32,008 nucleotides of DNA from Enterobacter sp. Its GTDB lineage: Bacteria; Pseudomonadota; Gammaproteobacteria; Enterobacterales; Enterobacteriaceae. Shown piece by piece: positions 1 to 9,695 of this stretch; position 1 is the first letter of the stretch, and each line of letters starts with the position of its first letter. The notes beneath the pieces were generated by a model that worked only from the letters and a program-made list of their open reading frames with translations, had not been told where the DNA came from and did not search any database. The stretch lies in the NCBI GenBank assembly GCA_022649305.1, contig JALCNW010000053.1, positions 1-32,008 on the forward strand. Direction: 5' to 3'. The translations under genes and the position numbers were made by a program.

Positions 1-671
1 ACGCCTTTGGAGTCGCAGACCACGATGTTGTGCTTCTGCATGCCCAGCGCCACCAGCAGGTTCATACACGCGATCGCCGCCGCGCCCGCACCGGACACCA
101 CCATGCGCACATCGGACAGGGTTTTCTCCACCACGCGCAGGCCGTTCAGAATGGCGGCGGTACTGATAATCGCCGTGCCGTGCTGATCGTCGTGGAAGAC
201 CGGAATGTTCATGCGCTCACGCAGTTTCTGCTCAATGTAGAAACATTCTGGCGCTTTAATATCTTCAAGGTTGATACCGCCGAAGGTCGGTTCCAGCGCG
301 GCAACCACGTTGATAAATTTGTCAGGATCAAGCTCGTCAACTTCGATATCGAATACGTCGATACCGGCAAATTTCTTGAACAGTACCCCCTTACCTTCCA
401 TCACCGGCTTGCCAGCCAACGCGCCGATATTGCCCAGCCCCAGCACCGCCGTGCCGTTAGAGACTACCGCCACCAGGTTGCCACGCGCGGTGTATTTGTA
501 GGCGGCCAGCGGATCTTTTGCAATCTCAAGGCACGGCGCGGCAACGCCCGGCGAATAGGCCAGGGCCAGATCGCGCTGAGTGGCTAACGGCTTAGTCGGG
601 GAGACCTGAATTTTGCCCGGTACAGGGAATTGATGAAAATCGAGGGCACTCTGTTTTAACTGATCATCCAT
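1..671 (-). CDS. maeB: NADP-dependent malic enzyme, N-terminal part (cut by window edge)
   Basis: The reverse strand encodes about 223 residues beginning [20 protein letters not shown], which I recognise as the start of MaeB. It oxidatively decarboxylates malate to pyruvate with NADP, supplying NADPH and pyruvate during growth on C4 acids. Visible malic-enzyme motifs include the [11 protein letters not shown] segment, a [15 protein letters not shown] stretch, and FHDDQHGTA near residue 150. The family carries a C-terminal phosphotransacetylase-like regulatory domain that would lie left of the window and cannot be checked. The ATG at 671 has an AAAGGAA ribosome binding site just upstream. The gene is divergent from talA across a gap of about 290 bases, as in E. 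coli. A 185-residue open frame on the opposite strand (30-587) is a shadow of this gene. Confidence 0.95.
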   Translation of the reverse strand, partial: MDDQLKQSALDFHQFPVPGKIQVSPTKPLATQRDLALAYSPGVAAPCLEIAKDPLAAYKYTARGNLVAVVSNGTAVLGLGNIGALAGKPVMEGKGVLFKKFAGIDVFDIEVDELDPDKFINVVAALEPTFGGINLEDIKAPECFYIEQKLRERMNIPVFHDDQHGTAIISTAAILNGLRVVEKTLSDVRMVVSGAGAAAIACMNLLVALGMQKHNIVVCDSKG

Positions 672-872
672 CTTATTGTTCCTTTCACGTATCGATCAAA
701 AAGGGCGGCGCTTTACGTTCCTGATGCTCGCCCTGGAGTGGCGCTTAGTATCGCCCCTGAGGGCGGCGTAAACTTTGAAGGCTGCCAAACTCTCGCGAAT
801 GCAGAGCAAAATTTGTTATCAATTTATAACAGTCATGTTACCCACTCCCAGAACCAATGCCGCCCCTATCTG

Positions 873-879
873 CTATGCT
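873..879 (+). promoter_or_regulatory. Sigma-S-like -10 element of talA
   Basis: The hexamer region CTATGCT, preceded by TG and followed by a T-rich run, resembles the extended -10 CTATACT favoured by RpoS holoenzyme. It lies about 85 bases before the talA ATG. The talA-tktB pair is known in E. coli as stationary-phase, RpoS-dependent. No convincing -35 was seen, which is common for such promoters. The call rests on one motif and the known regulation of the homologue. Confidence 0.45.
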
Positions 880-963
880 TTTTTGTTAAGTACGTCATGT
901 ATTTCGCAGAAGTGTGAGCTAACGCACTCGCCAAACTCTTTTGTTTTCAAGGAGTCATTGTTC

Positions 964-1914
964 ATGAACCAACTAGACGGCATCAAACAATTCACCACCG
1001 TGGTCGCCGACAGCGGTGATATCGAGTCCATCCGCCACTATCAGCCGGAAGATGCGACCACCAACCCTTCCCTGCTCCTGAAGGCCGCGGGACTGGCACA
1101 TTTTAGCCACCTTATCGACGACGCTATTGCCTACGGTAAGCAACGCGGCAAAACCCAGGAACAGCAGGTTGCCGAGGCCAGCGACAAACTGGCGGTCAAT
1201 ATCGGTGCGGAAATTCTGAAAAGCATCCCGGGACGCGTTTCAACAGAAGTGGATGCACGACTCTCTTTCGATACCGAAAAAAGCGTCGCCAAAGCGCATC
1301 GCCTGGTTGAGCTGTATCAGGATCAGGGCATTGATAAATCGCGGATCCTGATTAAGCTCGCCTCCACGTGGGAAGGCATTCGCGCCGCAGAAGTACTGGA
1401 AAAAGAAGGCATCAATTGCAACCTGACGCTGCTGTTCTCCTTTGCGCAGGCACGCGCCTGTGCTGAGGCCGGCGTGTTCCTGGTGTCACCGTTTGTCGGG
1501 CGCATTTACGACTGGTATCAGGCCAAACAGCCGCTGGAACCCTATGTGGTTGATGAGGATCCGGGCGTGAAATCAGTGCGTAATATCTTTGATTACTATA
1601 AGCAGCACCGCTACGACACCATCGTGATGGGGGCGAGCTTCCGCCGTATCGAGCAGATCCTGGCGCTGGCAGGCTGCGATCGTCTGACCATCTCCCCTAA
1701 CCTGCTGAAAGAGTTACAGGAAAAAGAAGAGCCGGTGATGCGTAAGCTGGTTCCGACCTCCACCGTGTTGCCAAAACCCAAACCGCTCACTGAAGCCGAA
1801 TTCCGCTGGGAGCACAATCAGGACCCAATGGCCGTGGATAAACTGGCTGATGGTATTCGCCTCTTCGCCGTCGACCAGCGCAAGCTTGAAGACCTGCTCG
1901 CCGCAAAACTGTAA
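964..1914 (+). CDS. talA: Transaldolase A
   Basis: This cytoplasmic enzyme of the non-oxidative pentose phosphate pathway moves a dihydroxyacetone unit between sedoheptulose-7-phosphate and glyceraldehyde-3-phosphate. The product is 316 residues, the length of E. coli TalA. The motif [13 protein letters not shown] places the Schiff-base lysine at residue 131, and the signature [14 protein letters not shown] is near residue 30. The open frame extends upstream to 775, but the ATG at 964 is chosen because it gives [10 protein letters not shown], matches family length, and follows the strong site AAGGAG. tktB begins 20 bases downstream, so the two are very probably one operon. A second pair, talB and tktA, is expected elsewhere in the genome. 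Confidence 0.97.
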   Translation: MNQLDGIKQFTTVVADSGDIESIRHYQPEDATTNPSLLLKAAGLAHFSHLIDDAIAYGKQRGKTQEQQVAEASDKLAVNIGAEILKSIPGRVSTEVDARLSFDTEKSVAKAHRLVELYQDQGIDKSRILIKLASTWEGIRAAEVLEKEGINCNLTLLFSFAQARACAEAGVFLVSPFVGRIYDWYQAKQPLEPYVVDEDPGVKSVRNIFDYYKQHRYDTIVMGASFRRIEQILALAGCDRLTISPNLLKELQEKEEPVMRKLVPTSTVLPKPKPLTEAEFRWEHNQDPMAVDKLADGIRLFAVDQRKLEDLLAAKL

Positions 1915-1934
1915 ACCTCGCCATGGAGTGAACT

Positions 1935-3923
1935 ATGTCCCGTAAAGAACTCGCCAATGCCATTCGCGCCCTCAGCATGGATGCCGTGCAAAAAGCCAAT
2001 TCCGGCCATCCTGGCGCACCGATGGGCATGGCTGATATTGCCGAAGTGCTGTGGAATGATTTCCTGAAACACAACCCGACCGATCCAACGTGGTATGACC
2101 GCGATCGTTTTATTCTCTCGAATGGCCACGCGTCGATGCTGCTGTACAGCCTGCTGCATTTGTCCGGCTATGACCTGCCGCTTTCTGAGATTAAAAACTT
2201 CCGTCAGCTGCATTCCAAAACACCGGGTCACCCGGAACTGGGCTATACCCCTGGCGTCGAAACCACTACCGGGCCGCTTGGCCAGGGGTTGGCGAACGCC
2301 GTTGGTCTGGCGATTGCCGAACGCACTTTAGGTGCGCAGTTCAACCAGCCCAATCATGACATCGTCGATCACTTCACCTACGTGTTTATGGGCGACGGCT
2401 GTCTGATGGAGGGGATTTCGCACGAGGTATGTTCGCTGGCGGGAACTCTGGGGCTTGGCAAGCTGATTGGTTTTTACGATCACAACGGCATTTCCATCGA
2501 CGGTGAAACGAAGGGCTGGTTTACCGACGACACGGCGAAGCGCTTTGAGGCCTATCACTGGCACGTCGTGCATGAAATCGACGGCCACGATCCGCAAGCG
2601 ATAAAACGGGCGATTGAAGAAGCGCAGAGCGTGACGGATAAACCGTCGCTGATTATCTGCCGCACCACTATCGGCTTTGGCTCCCCGAATAAAGCGGGCA
2701 AAGAAGAGGCGCACGGCGCGGCGTTAGGTGAAGAAGAAGTGGCGCTCACTCGTCAAAAGCTGGGCTGGAAGTATCCCGCATTTGAGATCCCAAAAGAGAT
2801 CTACAAGGCCTGGGATGCCCGCGAAGAGGGCGAAAAAGCGCAGCAGAGCTGGAATGAAAAATTCGCCGCCTATAAAAAGGATTACCCGGAACGGGCTGCG
2901 GAGTTCTCTCGCCGCATGAGCGGTGACCTGCCGGACGACTGGGAGCAAAAAACCCAGGCGCTGATCGAAAACTTGCAGGCTAATCCGGCAAAAATCGCCA
3001 CCCGTAAAGCATCGCAAAATACGCTCAACGTGATTGGCCCCCTTCTGCCGGAGTTGCTGGGCGGCTCGGCGGATTTAGCCCCCAGCAACCTGACTATCTG
3101 GTCTGGCTCGACGTCGCTGAAAGAAGATATCGCCGGGAATTACATCCACTACGGAGTGCGCGAGTTCGGCATGACGGCCATTGCCAACGGGCTCGCCCAT
3201 CACGGTGGATTTGTGCCTTACACCGCCACCTTCCTGATGTTTGTGGAATACGCGCGTAACGCCGCACGCATGGCGGCACTGATGAAAGCGCGCCAAATCA
3301 TGGTTTATACCCATGATTCGATCGGGCTTGGCGAAGATGGGCCAACGCACCAGGCGGTAGAACAGCTCGCCAGCCTGCGTCTGACGCCGAACTTCAGCAC
3401 CTGGCGGCCGTGCGATCAGGTAGAAGCCGCAGTGGGCTGGAAGCTGGCAGTTGAGCGCCACACCGGCCCGACAGCGCTTATCCTGTCACGCCAGAATCTT
3501 TTGCAAATCGAGCGCAGCCCCGAGCAGGTTAAAAACATCGCTCGCGGGGGTTATATCCTGAAAGACAGCGGTGGCAAGCCCGATGTGATTTTGATTGCAA
3601 CAGGTTCAGAGGTCGAGATAACCGTGCTGGCGGCAGAGAAACTGACCGCTGAAGGACACGCGGTGCGCGTGGTTTCCCTGCCTTCAACGGATATATTTGA
3701 TGCGCAGGACGAGGCGTATCGTGAATCGGTTCTGCCATCCGACATCGCTGCCCGTGTGGCGGTAGAAGCGGGGATTGCCGACTACTGGTACAAATATGTC
3801 GGACTGAAAGGCGCCATCGTCGGGATGACCAGCTATGGCGAATCCGCCCCGGCCGATAAGTTGTTCCCGTACTTTGGTTTCACCGTTGAGAATGTGGTCG
3901 AAAAAGCTCAGAGCGTGATTTAG
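1935..3923 (+). CDS. tktB: Transketolase 2
   Basis: Thiamine-diphosphate enzyme that transfers two-carbon ketol units in the non-oxidative pentose phosphate pathway. The protein is 662 residues, close to the usual 660-670. The N-terminal half carries the ThDP-binding stretch [13 protein letters not shown] followed by [12 protein letters not shown], and the substrate-site HSKTPGHPE segment. The middle pyrimidine-binding domain includes [13 protein letters not shown] and [14 protein letters not shown]. The C-terminal domain starts near [13 protein letters not shown]. It is assigned as tktB rather than tktA because it directly follows talA, as in E. coli. Ribosome binding site TGGAG precedes the ATG. 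Its last four bases overlap the convergent ypfG stop. Confidence 0.95.
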   Translation: MSRKELANAIRALSMDAVQKANSGHPGAPMGMADIAEVLWNDFLKHNPTDPTWYDRDRFILSNGHASMLLYSLLHLSGYDLPLSEIKNFRQLHSKTPGHPELGYTPGVETTTGPLGQGLANAVGLAIAERTLGAQFNQPNHDIVDHFTYVFMGDGCLMEGISHEVCSLAGTLGLGKLIGFYDHNGISIDGETKGWFTDDTAKRFEAYHWHVVHEIDGHDPQAIKRAIEEAQSVTDKPSLIICRTTIGFGSPNKAGKEEAHGAALGEEEVALTRQKLGWKYPAFEIPKEIYKAWDAREEGEKAQQSWNEKFAAYKKDYPERAAEFSRRMSGDLPDDWEQKTQALIENLQANPAKIATRKASQNTLNVIGPLLPELLGGSADLAPSNLTIWSGSTSLKEDIAGNYIHYGVREFGMTAIANGLAHHGGFVPYTATFLMFVEYARNAARMAALMKARQIMVYTHDSIGLGEDGPTHQAVEQLASLRLTPNFSTWRPCDQVEAAVGWKLAVERHTGPTALILSRQNLLQIERSPEQVKNIARGGYILKDSGGKPDVILIATGSEVEITVLAAEKLTAEGHAVRVVSLPSTDIFDAQDEAYRESVLPSDIAARVAVEAGIADYWYKYVGLKGAIVGMTSYGESAPADKLFPYFGFTVENVVEKAQSVI

Positions 3924-4963
3924 CGAGTGATCCACAGCGTGGGCCAGGCGTCTGGCCCATGCCAGCTATCGCAACTGGGTTCTTCAGCATAGCGCACCAG
4001 CCGAAAACGCTGACCGTCAAAACGCCAGCGCGTCTGGATGCCGCAATCTCCCAGCCCACGTCCTAATGCCAGGGTAGTCAGCTCACGCGTTTTCTCATCG
4101 AAACGCGCGTTCATCAATTCCATATCCCTGCTTTCACTGCCCGGAACAAACGGCAAGCGTAGCGTTATCAGGCGCGCGGCAAACGGCTTACTGCGTGACA
4201 CCAGCCAGGCTAAATCCACGGTGTTATAGGCCCCTGCTTCGCAGCTAACAATCAGCAACGCTTTATCATCTGTTAAGGCTGTCACCCGCACTTCGCGGCG
4301 ATTAGGGTCAAGTGAACACTGGCTGTTGTTCATCCGCCAGGTGCCGTAATCCAGCAGATCGTCGAGTTCGTTATGAGTAAGCGGCGTTGGGGTGGGATTG
4401 ACGACCGCCACCTTTTTGATAGCGGGCGCAGGAGGGACGCTGAGCGGCGGATCGTCACCTTTTTGAATCCACGCCGTTTCGCTGCCCACGCGTTTTTGCT
4501 GAGCGTCGATAAACAACAGCGCGGCCTTAAGGCCCGCCAGGGAAATCGTCTGGTTACCGCCACCCAGCGTGAGCGATTCCCCTTCCTGAATCGTATTCAG
4601 GAAGGTCGCGATCACCGCCGCATCGTCAGTCATCAGATGCCACGGCGTGATTTTCCAGCGCGGCGTATCCAGTGCAAGCGGCGCGTTGTCGAGCCTGAGT
4701 CGTGGGGCAAGCGGAGCTTCTTTTGCGGAAATTGACGACAGGCCGCCAAGGTCGATGCGCAACGAGGCATCCGTTTTGGCCCCTGCGCTACGGCTGAGGG
4801 TCATCACCAGACCGCCATGTTCCCCGGTATTGCGCGCAACGCAGAAGTTCTGGTTGTTACAGGTGACCTGCCAGTCGGTGAACGACTGCTGCGCAGGAGC
4901 CGCCCATACCAGAGGCACAGGCAGCACGCTGAGAAAGAGAATAAGTAAAACGCTATGGCGCAT
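3920..4963 (-). CDS. ypfG: DUF1176 family periplasmic protein YpfG
   Basis: A 347-residue protein of unknown function, the same length as I recall for E. coli YpfG. The N-terminus [22 protein letters not shown] is a clear signal peptide with cleavage likely after an Ala-X-Ala motif, so the mature protein should be periplasmic. Four or more cysteines in the mature part (CNNQNFC near the N-terminus and a C-terminal set including DCGIQ and PSCDSW) could form disulfides. A GTG at 4972 would add three residues, but the ATG at 4963 has a better-spaced GGGA element. The gene is convergent with tktB, overlapping by four bases with no room for a separate terminator. Confidence 0.85.
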   Translation of the reverse strand: MRHSVLLILFLSVLPVPLVWAAPAQQSFTDWQVTCNNQNFCVARNTGEHGGLVMTLSRSAGAKTDASLRIDLGGLSSISAKEAPLAPRLRLDNAPLALDTPRWKITPWHLMTDDAAVIATFLNTIQEGESLTLGGGNQTISLAGLKAALLFIDAQQKRVGSETAWIQKGDDPPLSVPPAPAIKKVAVVNPTPTPLTHNELDDLLDYGTWRMNNSQCSLDPNRREVRVTALTDDKALLIVSCEAGAYNTVDLAWLVSRSKPFAARLITLRLPFVPGSESRDMELMNARFDEKTRELTTLALGRGLGDCGIQTRWRFDGQRFRLVRYAEEPSCDSWHGPDAWPTLWITR

Positions 4964-5086
4964 GAAAGGCACAATCCCGGAAGCAGAAACTCAAAACTGG
5001 CAGTATCTTCGTTTCCTCGCCGGGGTTGCTCAATCGGATTTATCGGATAGCTTTATTTAAAATGCAATTTATTAACGTCATTAAGA

Positions 5087-5662
5087 TCAAGCCATTAGTC
5101 CAGACGCTAATAAATACTGTAGCAGTATCACTGATTTACCGTCGCGGATTTCTCCCGACTTGACCATGTCTAGCGCCTGTGTGAAGGGAATTTCCAGGAC
5201 TTCGATATCCTCGTCTTCAACCCCACCACCCGCATTTGCACGATGCGCATCGGTATATTCCGCGATAAAGAAATGGATAAGTTCCGTTACTCCACCAGGT
5301 GACATATACAGCTCAAAGATTTTTTTGACTTCGCCTACGGCAAATCCGGTCTCTTCGACGGCTTCTTTACGGATACAGACTTCAGGCTCGTCGTCATCCA
5401 GCAGTCCCGCACAGGTTTCAATGAGACGTCCGTCCGCATTGCCATTCACCCACGTCGCCACACGGAACTGGCGAATGAGCACCACGGTCTGTTTTTCAGG
5501 GCTATACAGCAGAATAGTCGCGCCATTGCCGCGATCGTACACTTCTCGCTTGTGACGGATGACTTCACCATTGCTGCGCGTTAAGTCGTAAGTGATGTTG
5601 CGAAGAACGAAGTAGTTTTCAGAGAGGATTTTATCTTTGATGACGTCGATTTTCAGGCTCAT
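5087..5662 (-). CDS. nudK: GDP-mannose pyrophosphatase NudK (Nudix hydrolase)
   Basis: Nudix hydrolase of 191 residues that in E. coli splits GDP-mannose to mannose-1-phosphate and GMP. The Nudix box lies near residues 85-107 ([20 protein letters not shown]). It is a variant with Lys in place of the usual Arg and a slightly short spacer, as in E. coli NudK, so it is not a defect. The open frame reaches 5692, but the ATG at 5662 ([14 protein letters not shown]) matches family length and has the GGAG element upstream. It lies about 65 bases downstream of aegA in the same direction, so cotranscription is possible. Confidence 0.93.
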   Translation of the reverse strand: MSLKIDVIKDKILSENYFVLRNITYDLTRSNGEVIRHKREVYDRGNGATILLYSPEKQTVVLIRQFRVATWVNGNADGRLIETCAGLLDDDEPEVCIRKEAVEETGFAVGEVKKIFELYMSPGGVTELIHFFIAEYTDAHRANAGGGVEDEDIEVLEIPFTQALDMVKSGEIRDGKSVILLQYLLASGLMA

Positions 5663-5728
5663 ACGGGCTCCAGAACGTAATGAGTTATTCATAGTACGCC
5701 GTGGAACCCGCTTTGTCGCCCCGCTAAT

Positions 5729-7708
5729 TTAATGCTTTTGCGGCTTTTTTATTTCGAGCCAATCCATCATACCTTGCGCTGCGTGACGGCCTTCTGCCAT
5801 GGCGGTCACCACCAAATCGGCCCCGCGCACGGCATCTCCACCAGCAAAGATTTTCGGGTTGCTGGTCTGATAACGATAACGGGTATCGACGCTGGCAGTA
5901 ATGCGCCCCCAGTCGTCGACGTTTACGCCCTGAGCCTGTAGCCACGGCATCGCATGCGGATTAAAGCCAAATGCCATAATCACCGCGTCGGCGGGCATTA
6001 CAAACTCACTCCCCTCAATGGGTACCGGACGCCGCCGCCCCTGCGCGTCGGGTTCTCCCATCTGCGTTCGCAGCAGACGAATGCCGTTTACTTTGCCTTC
6101 TTCGTCAAGTGCCAACTCAACAGGCTGCACGTTAAATTCAAACTGCGCGCCCTCCTCTCTGGCATTGCTGACCTCTTTTTTTGACCCCGGCATGTTGGCT
6201 TCATCGCGACGATATGCGCAGGTCACCTTTGCAGCGCCGTGACGTAAAGCGGTGCGCACGCAATCCATCGCCGTGTCGCCCCCGCCCAGCACCACCACGT
6301 TTAACCCAGCGGTATCGATATACGGCTCGGCGGTCGACGGCGCAATACCCATTACGTGCCGCGTATTCGCCACCAGGAACGGCAGTGCGTCATAAACGCC
6401 AGGTGCCTCTTCATGCGGGATTCCTGCCTTCATGGAACGATAAGTCCCCACGCCGATAAATACCGCATCATAGTCGGCGAGCACGGTCGACATTGGAATA
6501 TCGTGGCCAATTTCGCAGTTAAGCTCAAAGCGAATGCCCATGGCGGTGAAGATTTCTCGGCGGCGCGCCAGCAATGATTTATCCAGCTTAAACGCCGGAA
6601 TGCCGAAGGTCAGCAGCCCGCCGATTTCGGGATGCCGGTCGTATACCGTGACGCTTACGCCATGGCGAATAAGCACATCGGCACACGCCAGTCCTGCCGG
6701 GCCTGCGCCAATAATCGCAATATGCTTATCGACCGGATTAACTCCGCTGATATCAGGTCGCCAGCCTTTTGCCAGCGCCTGGTCAGAAATATAGCGCTCA
6801 ATATTACCGATCGTCACCGATCCGGATTCGTCGCGCACCGTGCAGGCGCCTTCACACAAACGATCCTGCGGGCAAACGCGCCCGGTTATCTCTGGCAGAC
6901 AATTGGTCTCATGCGATAACGCCGCAGCGCCTTCGATATCTCCGGCCTTAACGAGCTCAATCCACTGCGGAATGTGGTTGTGCAATGGACAGGTCCATTC
7001 GCAAATAGAATGCTCGCCGCACTTCAGACAGCGAGACGCTTCGCGATGCGCTTGTTCCGCCCGGAAGGGTAAATAGATTTCGTCGAAGTTCTTCGAACGA
7101 TCGGCAGGTTTGAGCTTGTCCGGTTCGCCACGCCCAGCCAGCGCCTGCAATTGTTGCAGCTTGCGAGGTGCGGCGTCTTCCTGCGCGATATCGCTGCTGT
7201 GCCACGGTTGGGCCTCCAGTCTGGCGGTACGCTGGCGACGTGATTTTGCCAGTTGCGTCAGGTAGTTTGGCGTCACTAGCGTTAGTGCATCGGCAGGACA
7301 GTTTTCGACACAGGCAGGACCTTGTGTCCTGTCGCGGCACAAGTCACATTTATGCGCTGTCGCTTTTGCATGCCCGTCTGCCAGCGGCGTGACGACAATC
7401 TCCATGGTGCCAAACGGGCAGGCCACCACGCAGGCTTTACAACCGATGCATTTTTGCTGATTCACCTGTACGCTGTCGTTGCTTTTCGCGATGGCACCAT
7501 TTGGGCAGCTTTGTGCGCAAGGGGCATTTTCGCAATGGTGACACGTCACCGCGCTGCGTCGCTTTCCTTCTTTGAGCACGGTAATGCGGGGAATAAAACG
7601 CTGCTGATTCAGGACATGTTGCTCATTATTGTGCGCCATGACGCAAGCGACTTCGCAGGCATGGCATCCAATACATTGCAGGTTATCGGCCATAATAAAA
7701 CGATTCAT
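5729..7708 (-). CDS. aegA: AegA, ferredoxin-like / glutamate-synthase-small-subunit-like fusion oxidoreductase
   Basis: A 659-residue two-part protein. The first 160 or so residues form a HycB/DmsB-like ferredoxin region with four cysteine clusters: CIGCHACEVAC, CHHCENAPCAQSCP, CIGCKACVVACP and CDLCRDR with CVENCP. The rest resembles GltD: cysteine motifs CLKCGEHSICEWTCP and CPQDRLCEGAC, an FAD-binding GAGPAGLACA motif, and a pyridine-nucleotide-binding VVLGGGDTAMDC motif. It probably moves electrons between a ferredoxin-type partner and NAD(P)H. E. coli AegA has been linked to anaerobic uric acid breakdown; that is literature knowledge, not visible here. The frame extends to 7786, but the ATG at 7708 gives MNRFIMADNLQCIGC, the E. 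coli length, and follows AGGTG. It is divergent from narQ. Confidence 0.95.
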   Translation of the reverse strand: MNRFIMADNLQCIGCHACEVACVMAHNNEQHVLNQQRFIPRITVLKEGKRRSAVTCHHCENAPCAQSCPNGAIAKSNDSVQVNQQKCIGCKACVVACPFGTMEIVVTPLADGHAKATAHKCDLCRDRTQGPACVENCPADALTLVTPNYLTQLAKSRRQRTARLEAQPWHSSDIAQEDAAPRKLQQLQALAGRGEPDKLKPADRSKNFDEIYLPFRAEQAHREASRCLKCGEHSICEWTCPLHNHIPQWIELVKAGDIEGAAALSHETNCLPEITGRVCPQDRLCEGACTVRDESGSVTIGNIERYISDQALAKGWRPDISGVNPVDKHIAIIGAGPAGLACADVLIRHGVSVTVYDRHPEIGGLLTFGIPAFKLDKSLLARRREIFTAMGIRFELNCEIGHDIPMSTVLADYDAVFIGVGTYRSMKAGIPHEEAPGVYDALPFLVANTRHVMGIAPSTAEPYIDTAGLNVVVLGGGDTAMDCVRTALRHGAAKVTCAYRRDEANMPGSKKEVSNAREEGAQFEFNVQPVELALDEEGKVNGIRLLRTQMGEPDAQGRRRPVPIEGSEFVMPADAVIMAFGFNPHAMPWLQAQGVNVDDWGRITASVDTRYRYQTSNPKIFAGGDAVRGADLVVTAMAEGRHAAQGMMDWLEIKKPQKH

Positions 7709-7892
7709 ATAGACACCTGTTCTGGTTGCATTAACCTTATTTTTTATAAGAATATTGTATTTACCTACCCTTGTGGCCCCAGGCAATGTGCATTTGCTTA
7801 AAGATGGGGACTATTTACGACTTACCTGTGGCAGATCAATTTATTTCAGCACAGGTGAAACTGCGTTTCATTAACGCTCAGGAAGCCGCGCT

Positions 7893-9587
7893 GTGATCGT
7901 TAAACGTCCCGTATCAGGAAGCCTCGCCCGGGCTTTTATCTCGATTATTTTGCTCTCCGTTCTGACGAGTGGCATCGCGTTAATGACGCTTGCCAGCAGC
8001 CTGCGCGACGCCGAAGCCATTAATATCGCAGGCTCGCTGCGCATGCAGAGCTACCGTCTTGGTTACGACCTGGAACGCAACAGCGACAACTTTTCCGCAC
8101 ATCGCCTGCACTGGCAAAGCACCCTGAATTCGCCGGTATTGAAAGAGCTGGATCGCTGGTACGTGCCTGAATCGGTTAAAAGCGGCTATCAGCAGCTCCA
8201 GCTCGCCTGGCACGAAATGGATAGCCATCTCGAAACGGGAGATAAAGCCTGGTATCAGGATCATATTCAGCAGTATGTGGAACGTATCGACGCCTTCGTG
8301 CTGGCGCTTCAGCACTATGCCGAACACAAAATGCAGCTAGTGGTGGCCATTTCGCTGGCGGGGGGCGTGGGCATTTTATTGCTGGTGGTGATGACCTTGC
8401 GTCGTATTCGTCGTCAGGTGGTCGCGCCGCTTAACCATCTGGTGAATGCCAGTTTGCAAATGGAGCAAGGCAATTTCGATATTCACGCTGAAGGGGCTCA
8501 TTTGCCAAATGAGCTGGGATTGTTGTCTCGCACCTTTAACCACATGTCATCCGAGCTGGATAAGCTGTATCGTTCGCTGGAGACAACGGTCGCAGAAAAA
8601 ACTCATCATCTGAACGAAGCTCACCAGCAGCTCGAAATGCTATTTAAATGTTCCCAGGCCTTGAACACCAGTCAGATAGATGCGCACTGCTTCCGCCATA
8701 TTCTCCAGATTGTTCAGGAATATTCCGGGATGAGCTATCTGGAACTCCAGGCCAGCGATAACTGGAAACTGTGCGAAGGGACAAAAAAAGAGGGCCGCCA
8801 GACAATTACGCTTCCGGTTATTATGCAGGATACCCGCTTTGGCGAATTGCGTTGGCAGAGTGAAAATACCCCCGTTTCTGAACCGCTCATGAAAAGCGTC
8901 GCCACGATGCTGGGGCGCGGCCTCTACTTCAATCAGGCGCAAAAACACTACCAACAGTTGTTGTTAATGGAAGAGCGCGCCACTATCGCCCGTGAACTGC
9001 ACGATTCACTGGCGCAGGTGTTGTCCTATCTGCGCATTCAACTGGCGCTACTCAAGCGCGCCGTGCCGGAGGATAACCTCCCGGCGCAGACCATCATTGC
9101 TGATTTTTCTCGGGAGCTAAACAACGCCTGGCGTCAGCTGCGGGAACTGCTCACGACCTTCCGGCTAACGTTGAATCATTCCAATCTTCCTGCCGCGTTA
9201 CAGGAGGCGCTGCAAGGGCTACAAAGTCAAACCAGCGCAACGCTCAGCCTGGACTGCCGTCTCTCGTCTCTGGCGCTTGATGCGCAAAAACAGGTGCATT
9301 TGCTGCAAATCGTTCGTGAAGCGGTGCTGAACGCCATTAAGCATGCGCAGGCGACCGAGATTATCGTCAGCTGTATCACCGCGCCGGACGGTATGCACTC
9401 GGTCTATATTCGCGACAACGGCGTTGGCATCGGTGACGCCAGCGAACCACCGGGACACTACGGGCTGAATATTATGCGCGAGCGCGCGGGACGATTGGGC
9501 GGGACGTTGAGCTTCTCACAGCCGCAAAATGGCGGAACGCAGGTGTGTATTCACTTTCGCTCAACGGGCGGTGAAGAAAGCGCATGA
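7893..9587 (+). CDS. narQ: Nitrate/nitrite sensor histidine kinase NarQ
   Basis: A 564-residue inner-membrane sensor kinase. Transmembrane segment 1 lies near residues 14-34. A periplasmic domain follows with the P-box (LASSLRDAEAINIAGSLRMQ), which binds nitrate in the family. Transmembrane segment 2 is near 146-168, then a HAMP region, a cysteine-containing signalling linker, and the HisKA_3 motif ERATIARELHDSLAQVL with phosphoacceptor His370, the same number as in E. coli. The ATPase domain has REAVLNAIKHA and DNGVGIG. It phosphorylates NarL and NarP, neither encoded here, to control anaerobic respiration genes. The ATG follows AGGAAG at suitable spacing. The divergent aegA neighbour is the E. 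coli arrangement. Confidence 0.96.
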   Translation: MIVKRPVSGSLARAFISIILLSVLTSGIALMTLASSLRDAEAINIAGSLRMQSYRLGYDLERNSDNFSAHRLHWQSTLNSPVLKELDRWYVPESVKSGYQQLQLAWHEMDSHLETGDKAWYQDHIQQYVERIDAFVLALQHYAEHKMQLVVAISLAGGVGILLLVVMTLRRIRRQVVAPLNHLVNASLQMEQGNFDIHAEGAHLPNELGLLSRTFNHMSSELDKLYRSLETTVAEKTHHLNEAHQQLEMLFKCSQALNTSQIDAHCFRHILQIVQEYSGMSYLELQASDNWKLCEGTKKEGRQTITLPVIMQDTRFGELRWQSENTPVSEPLMKSVATMLGRGLYFNQAQKHYQQLLLMEERATIARELHDSLAQVLSYLRIQLALLKRAVPEDNLPAQTIIADFSRELNNAWRQLRELLTTFRLTLNHSNLPAALQEALQGLQSQTSATLSLDCRLSSLALDAQKQVHLLQIVREAVLNAIKHAQATEIIVSCITAPDGMHSVYIRDNGVGIGDASEPPGHYGLNIMRERAGRLGGTLSFSQPQNGGTQVCIHFRSTGGEESA

Positions 9588-9607
9588 TAATTTACACTAT
9601 CTTCTTA

Positions 9608-9622
9608 TTTTCTCCACGTTTG
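9608..9622 (+). promoter_or_regulatory. Probable BaeR box upstream of acrD
   Basis: The sequence TTTTCTCCACGTTTG closely follows the recalled BaeR-binding consensus (T-rich, TCTCCA, then an ATTGG-like half). It lies about 75 bases before the acrD ATG. A -10-like TACAAT follows at 9658-9663 with no good -35, as expected of an activator-dependent promoter. In E. coli acrD is induced by the BaeSR envelope-stress system, with CpxAR contributing. Confidence 0.6.
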
Positions 9623-9695
9623 ACATCCGCCTTGCCGCTAGAGTGATGCGGGCAATGTACAATAATGATGCGCAGCAAAACGAGGTCCTATTTTC

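Noticed and set aside
30..587. 185-residue forward open frame
   Set aside because: It lies wholly opposite maeB, has no plausible ribosome binding site, and its composition (His, Arg and Gln rich) is typical of an antisense shadow.
7709..7892. FNR or NarL/NarP sites between aegA and narQ
   Set aside because: Only isolated half-site matches (ATCAA, TACC-type heptamers) were seen, none with correct spacing.
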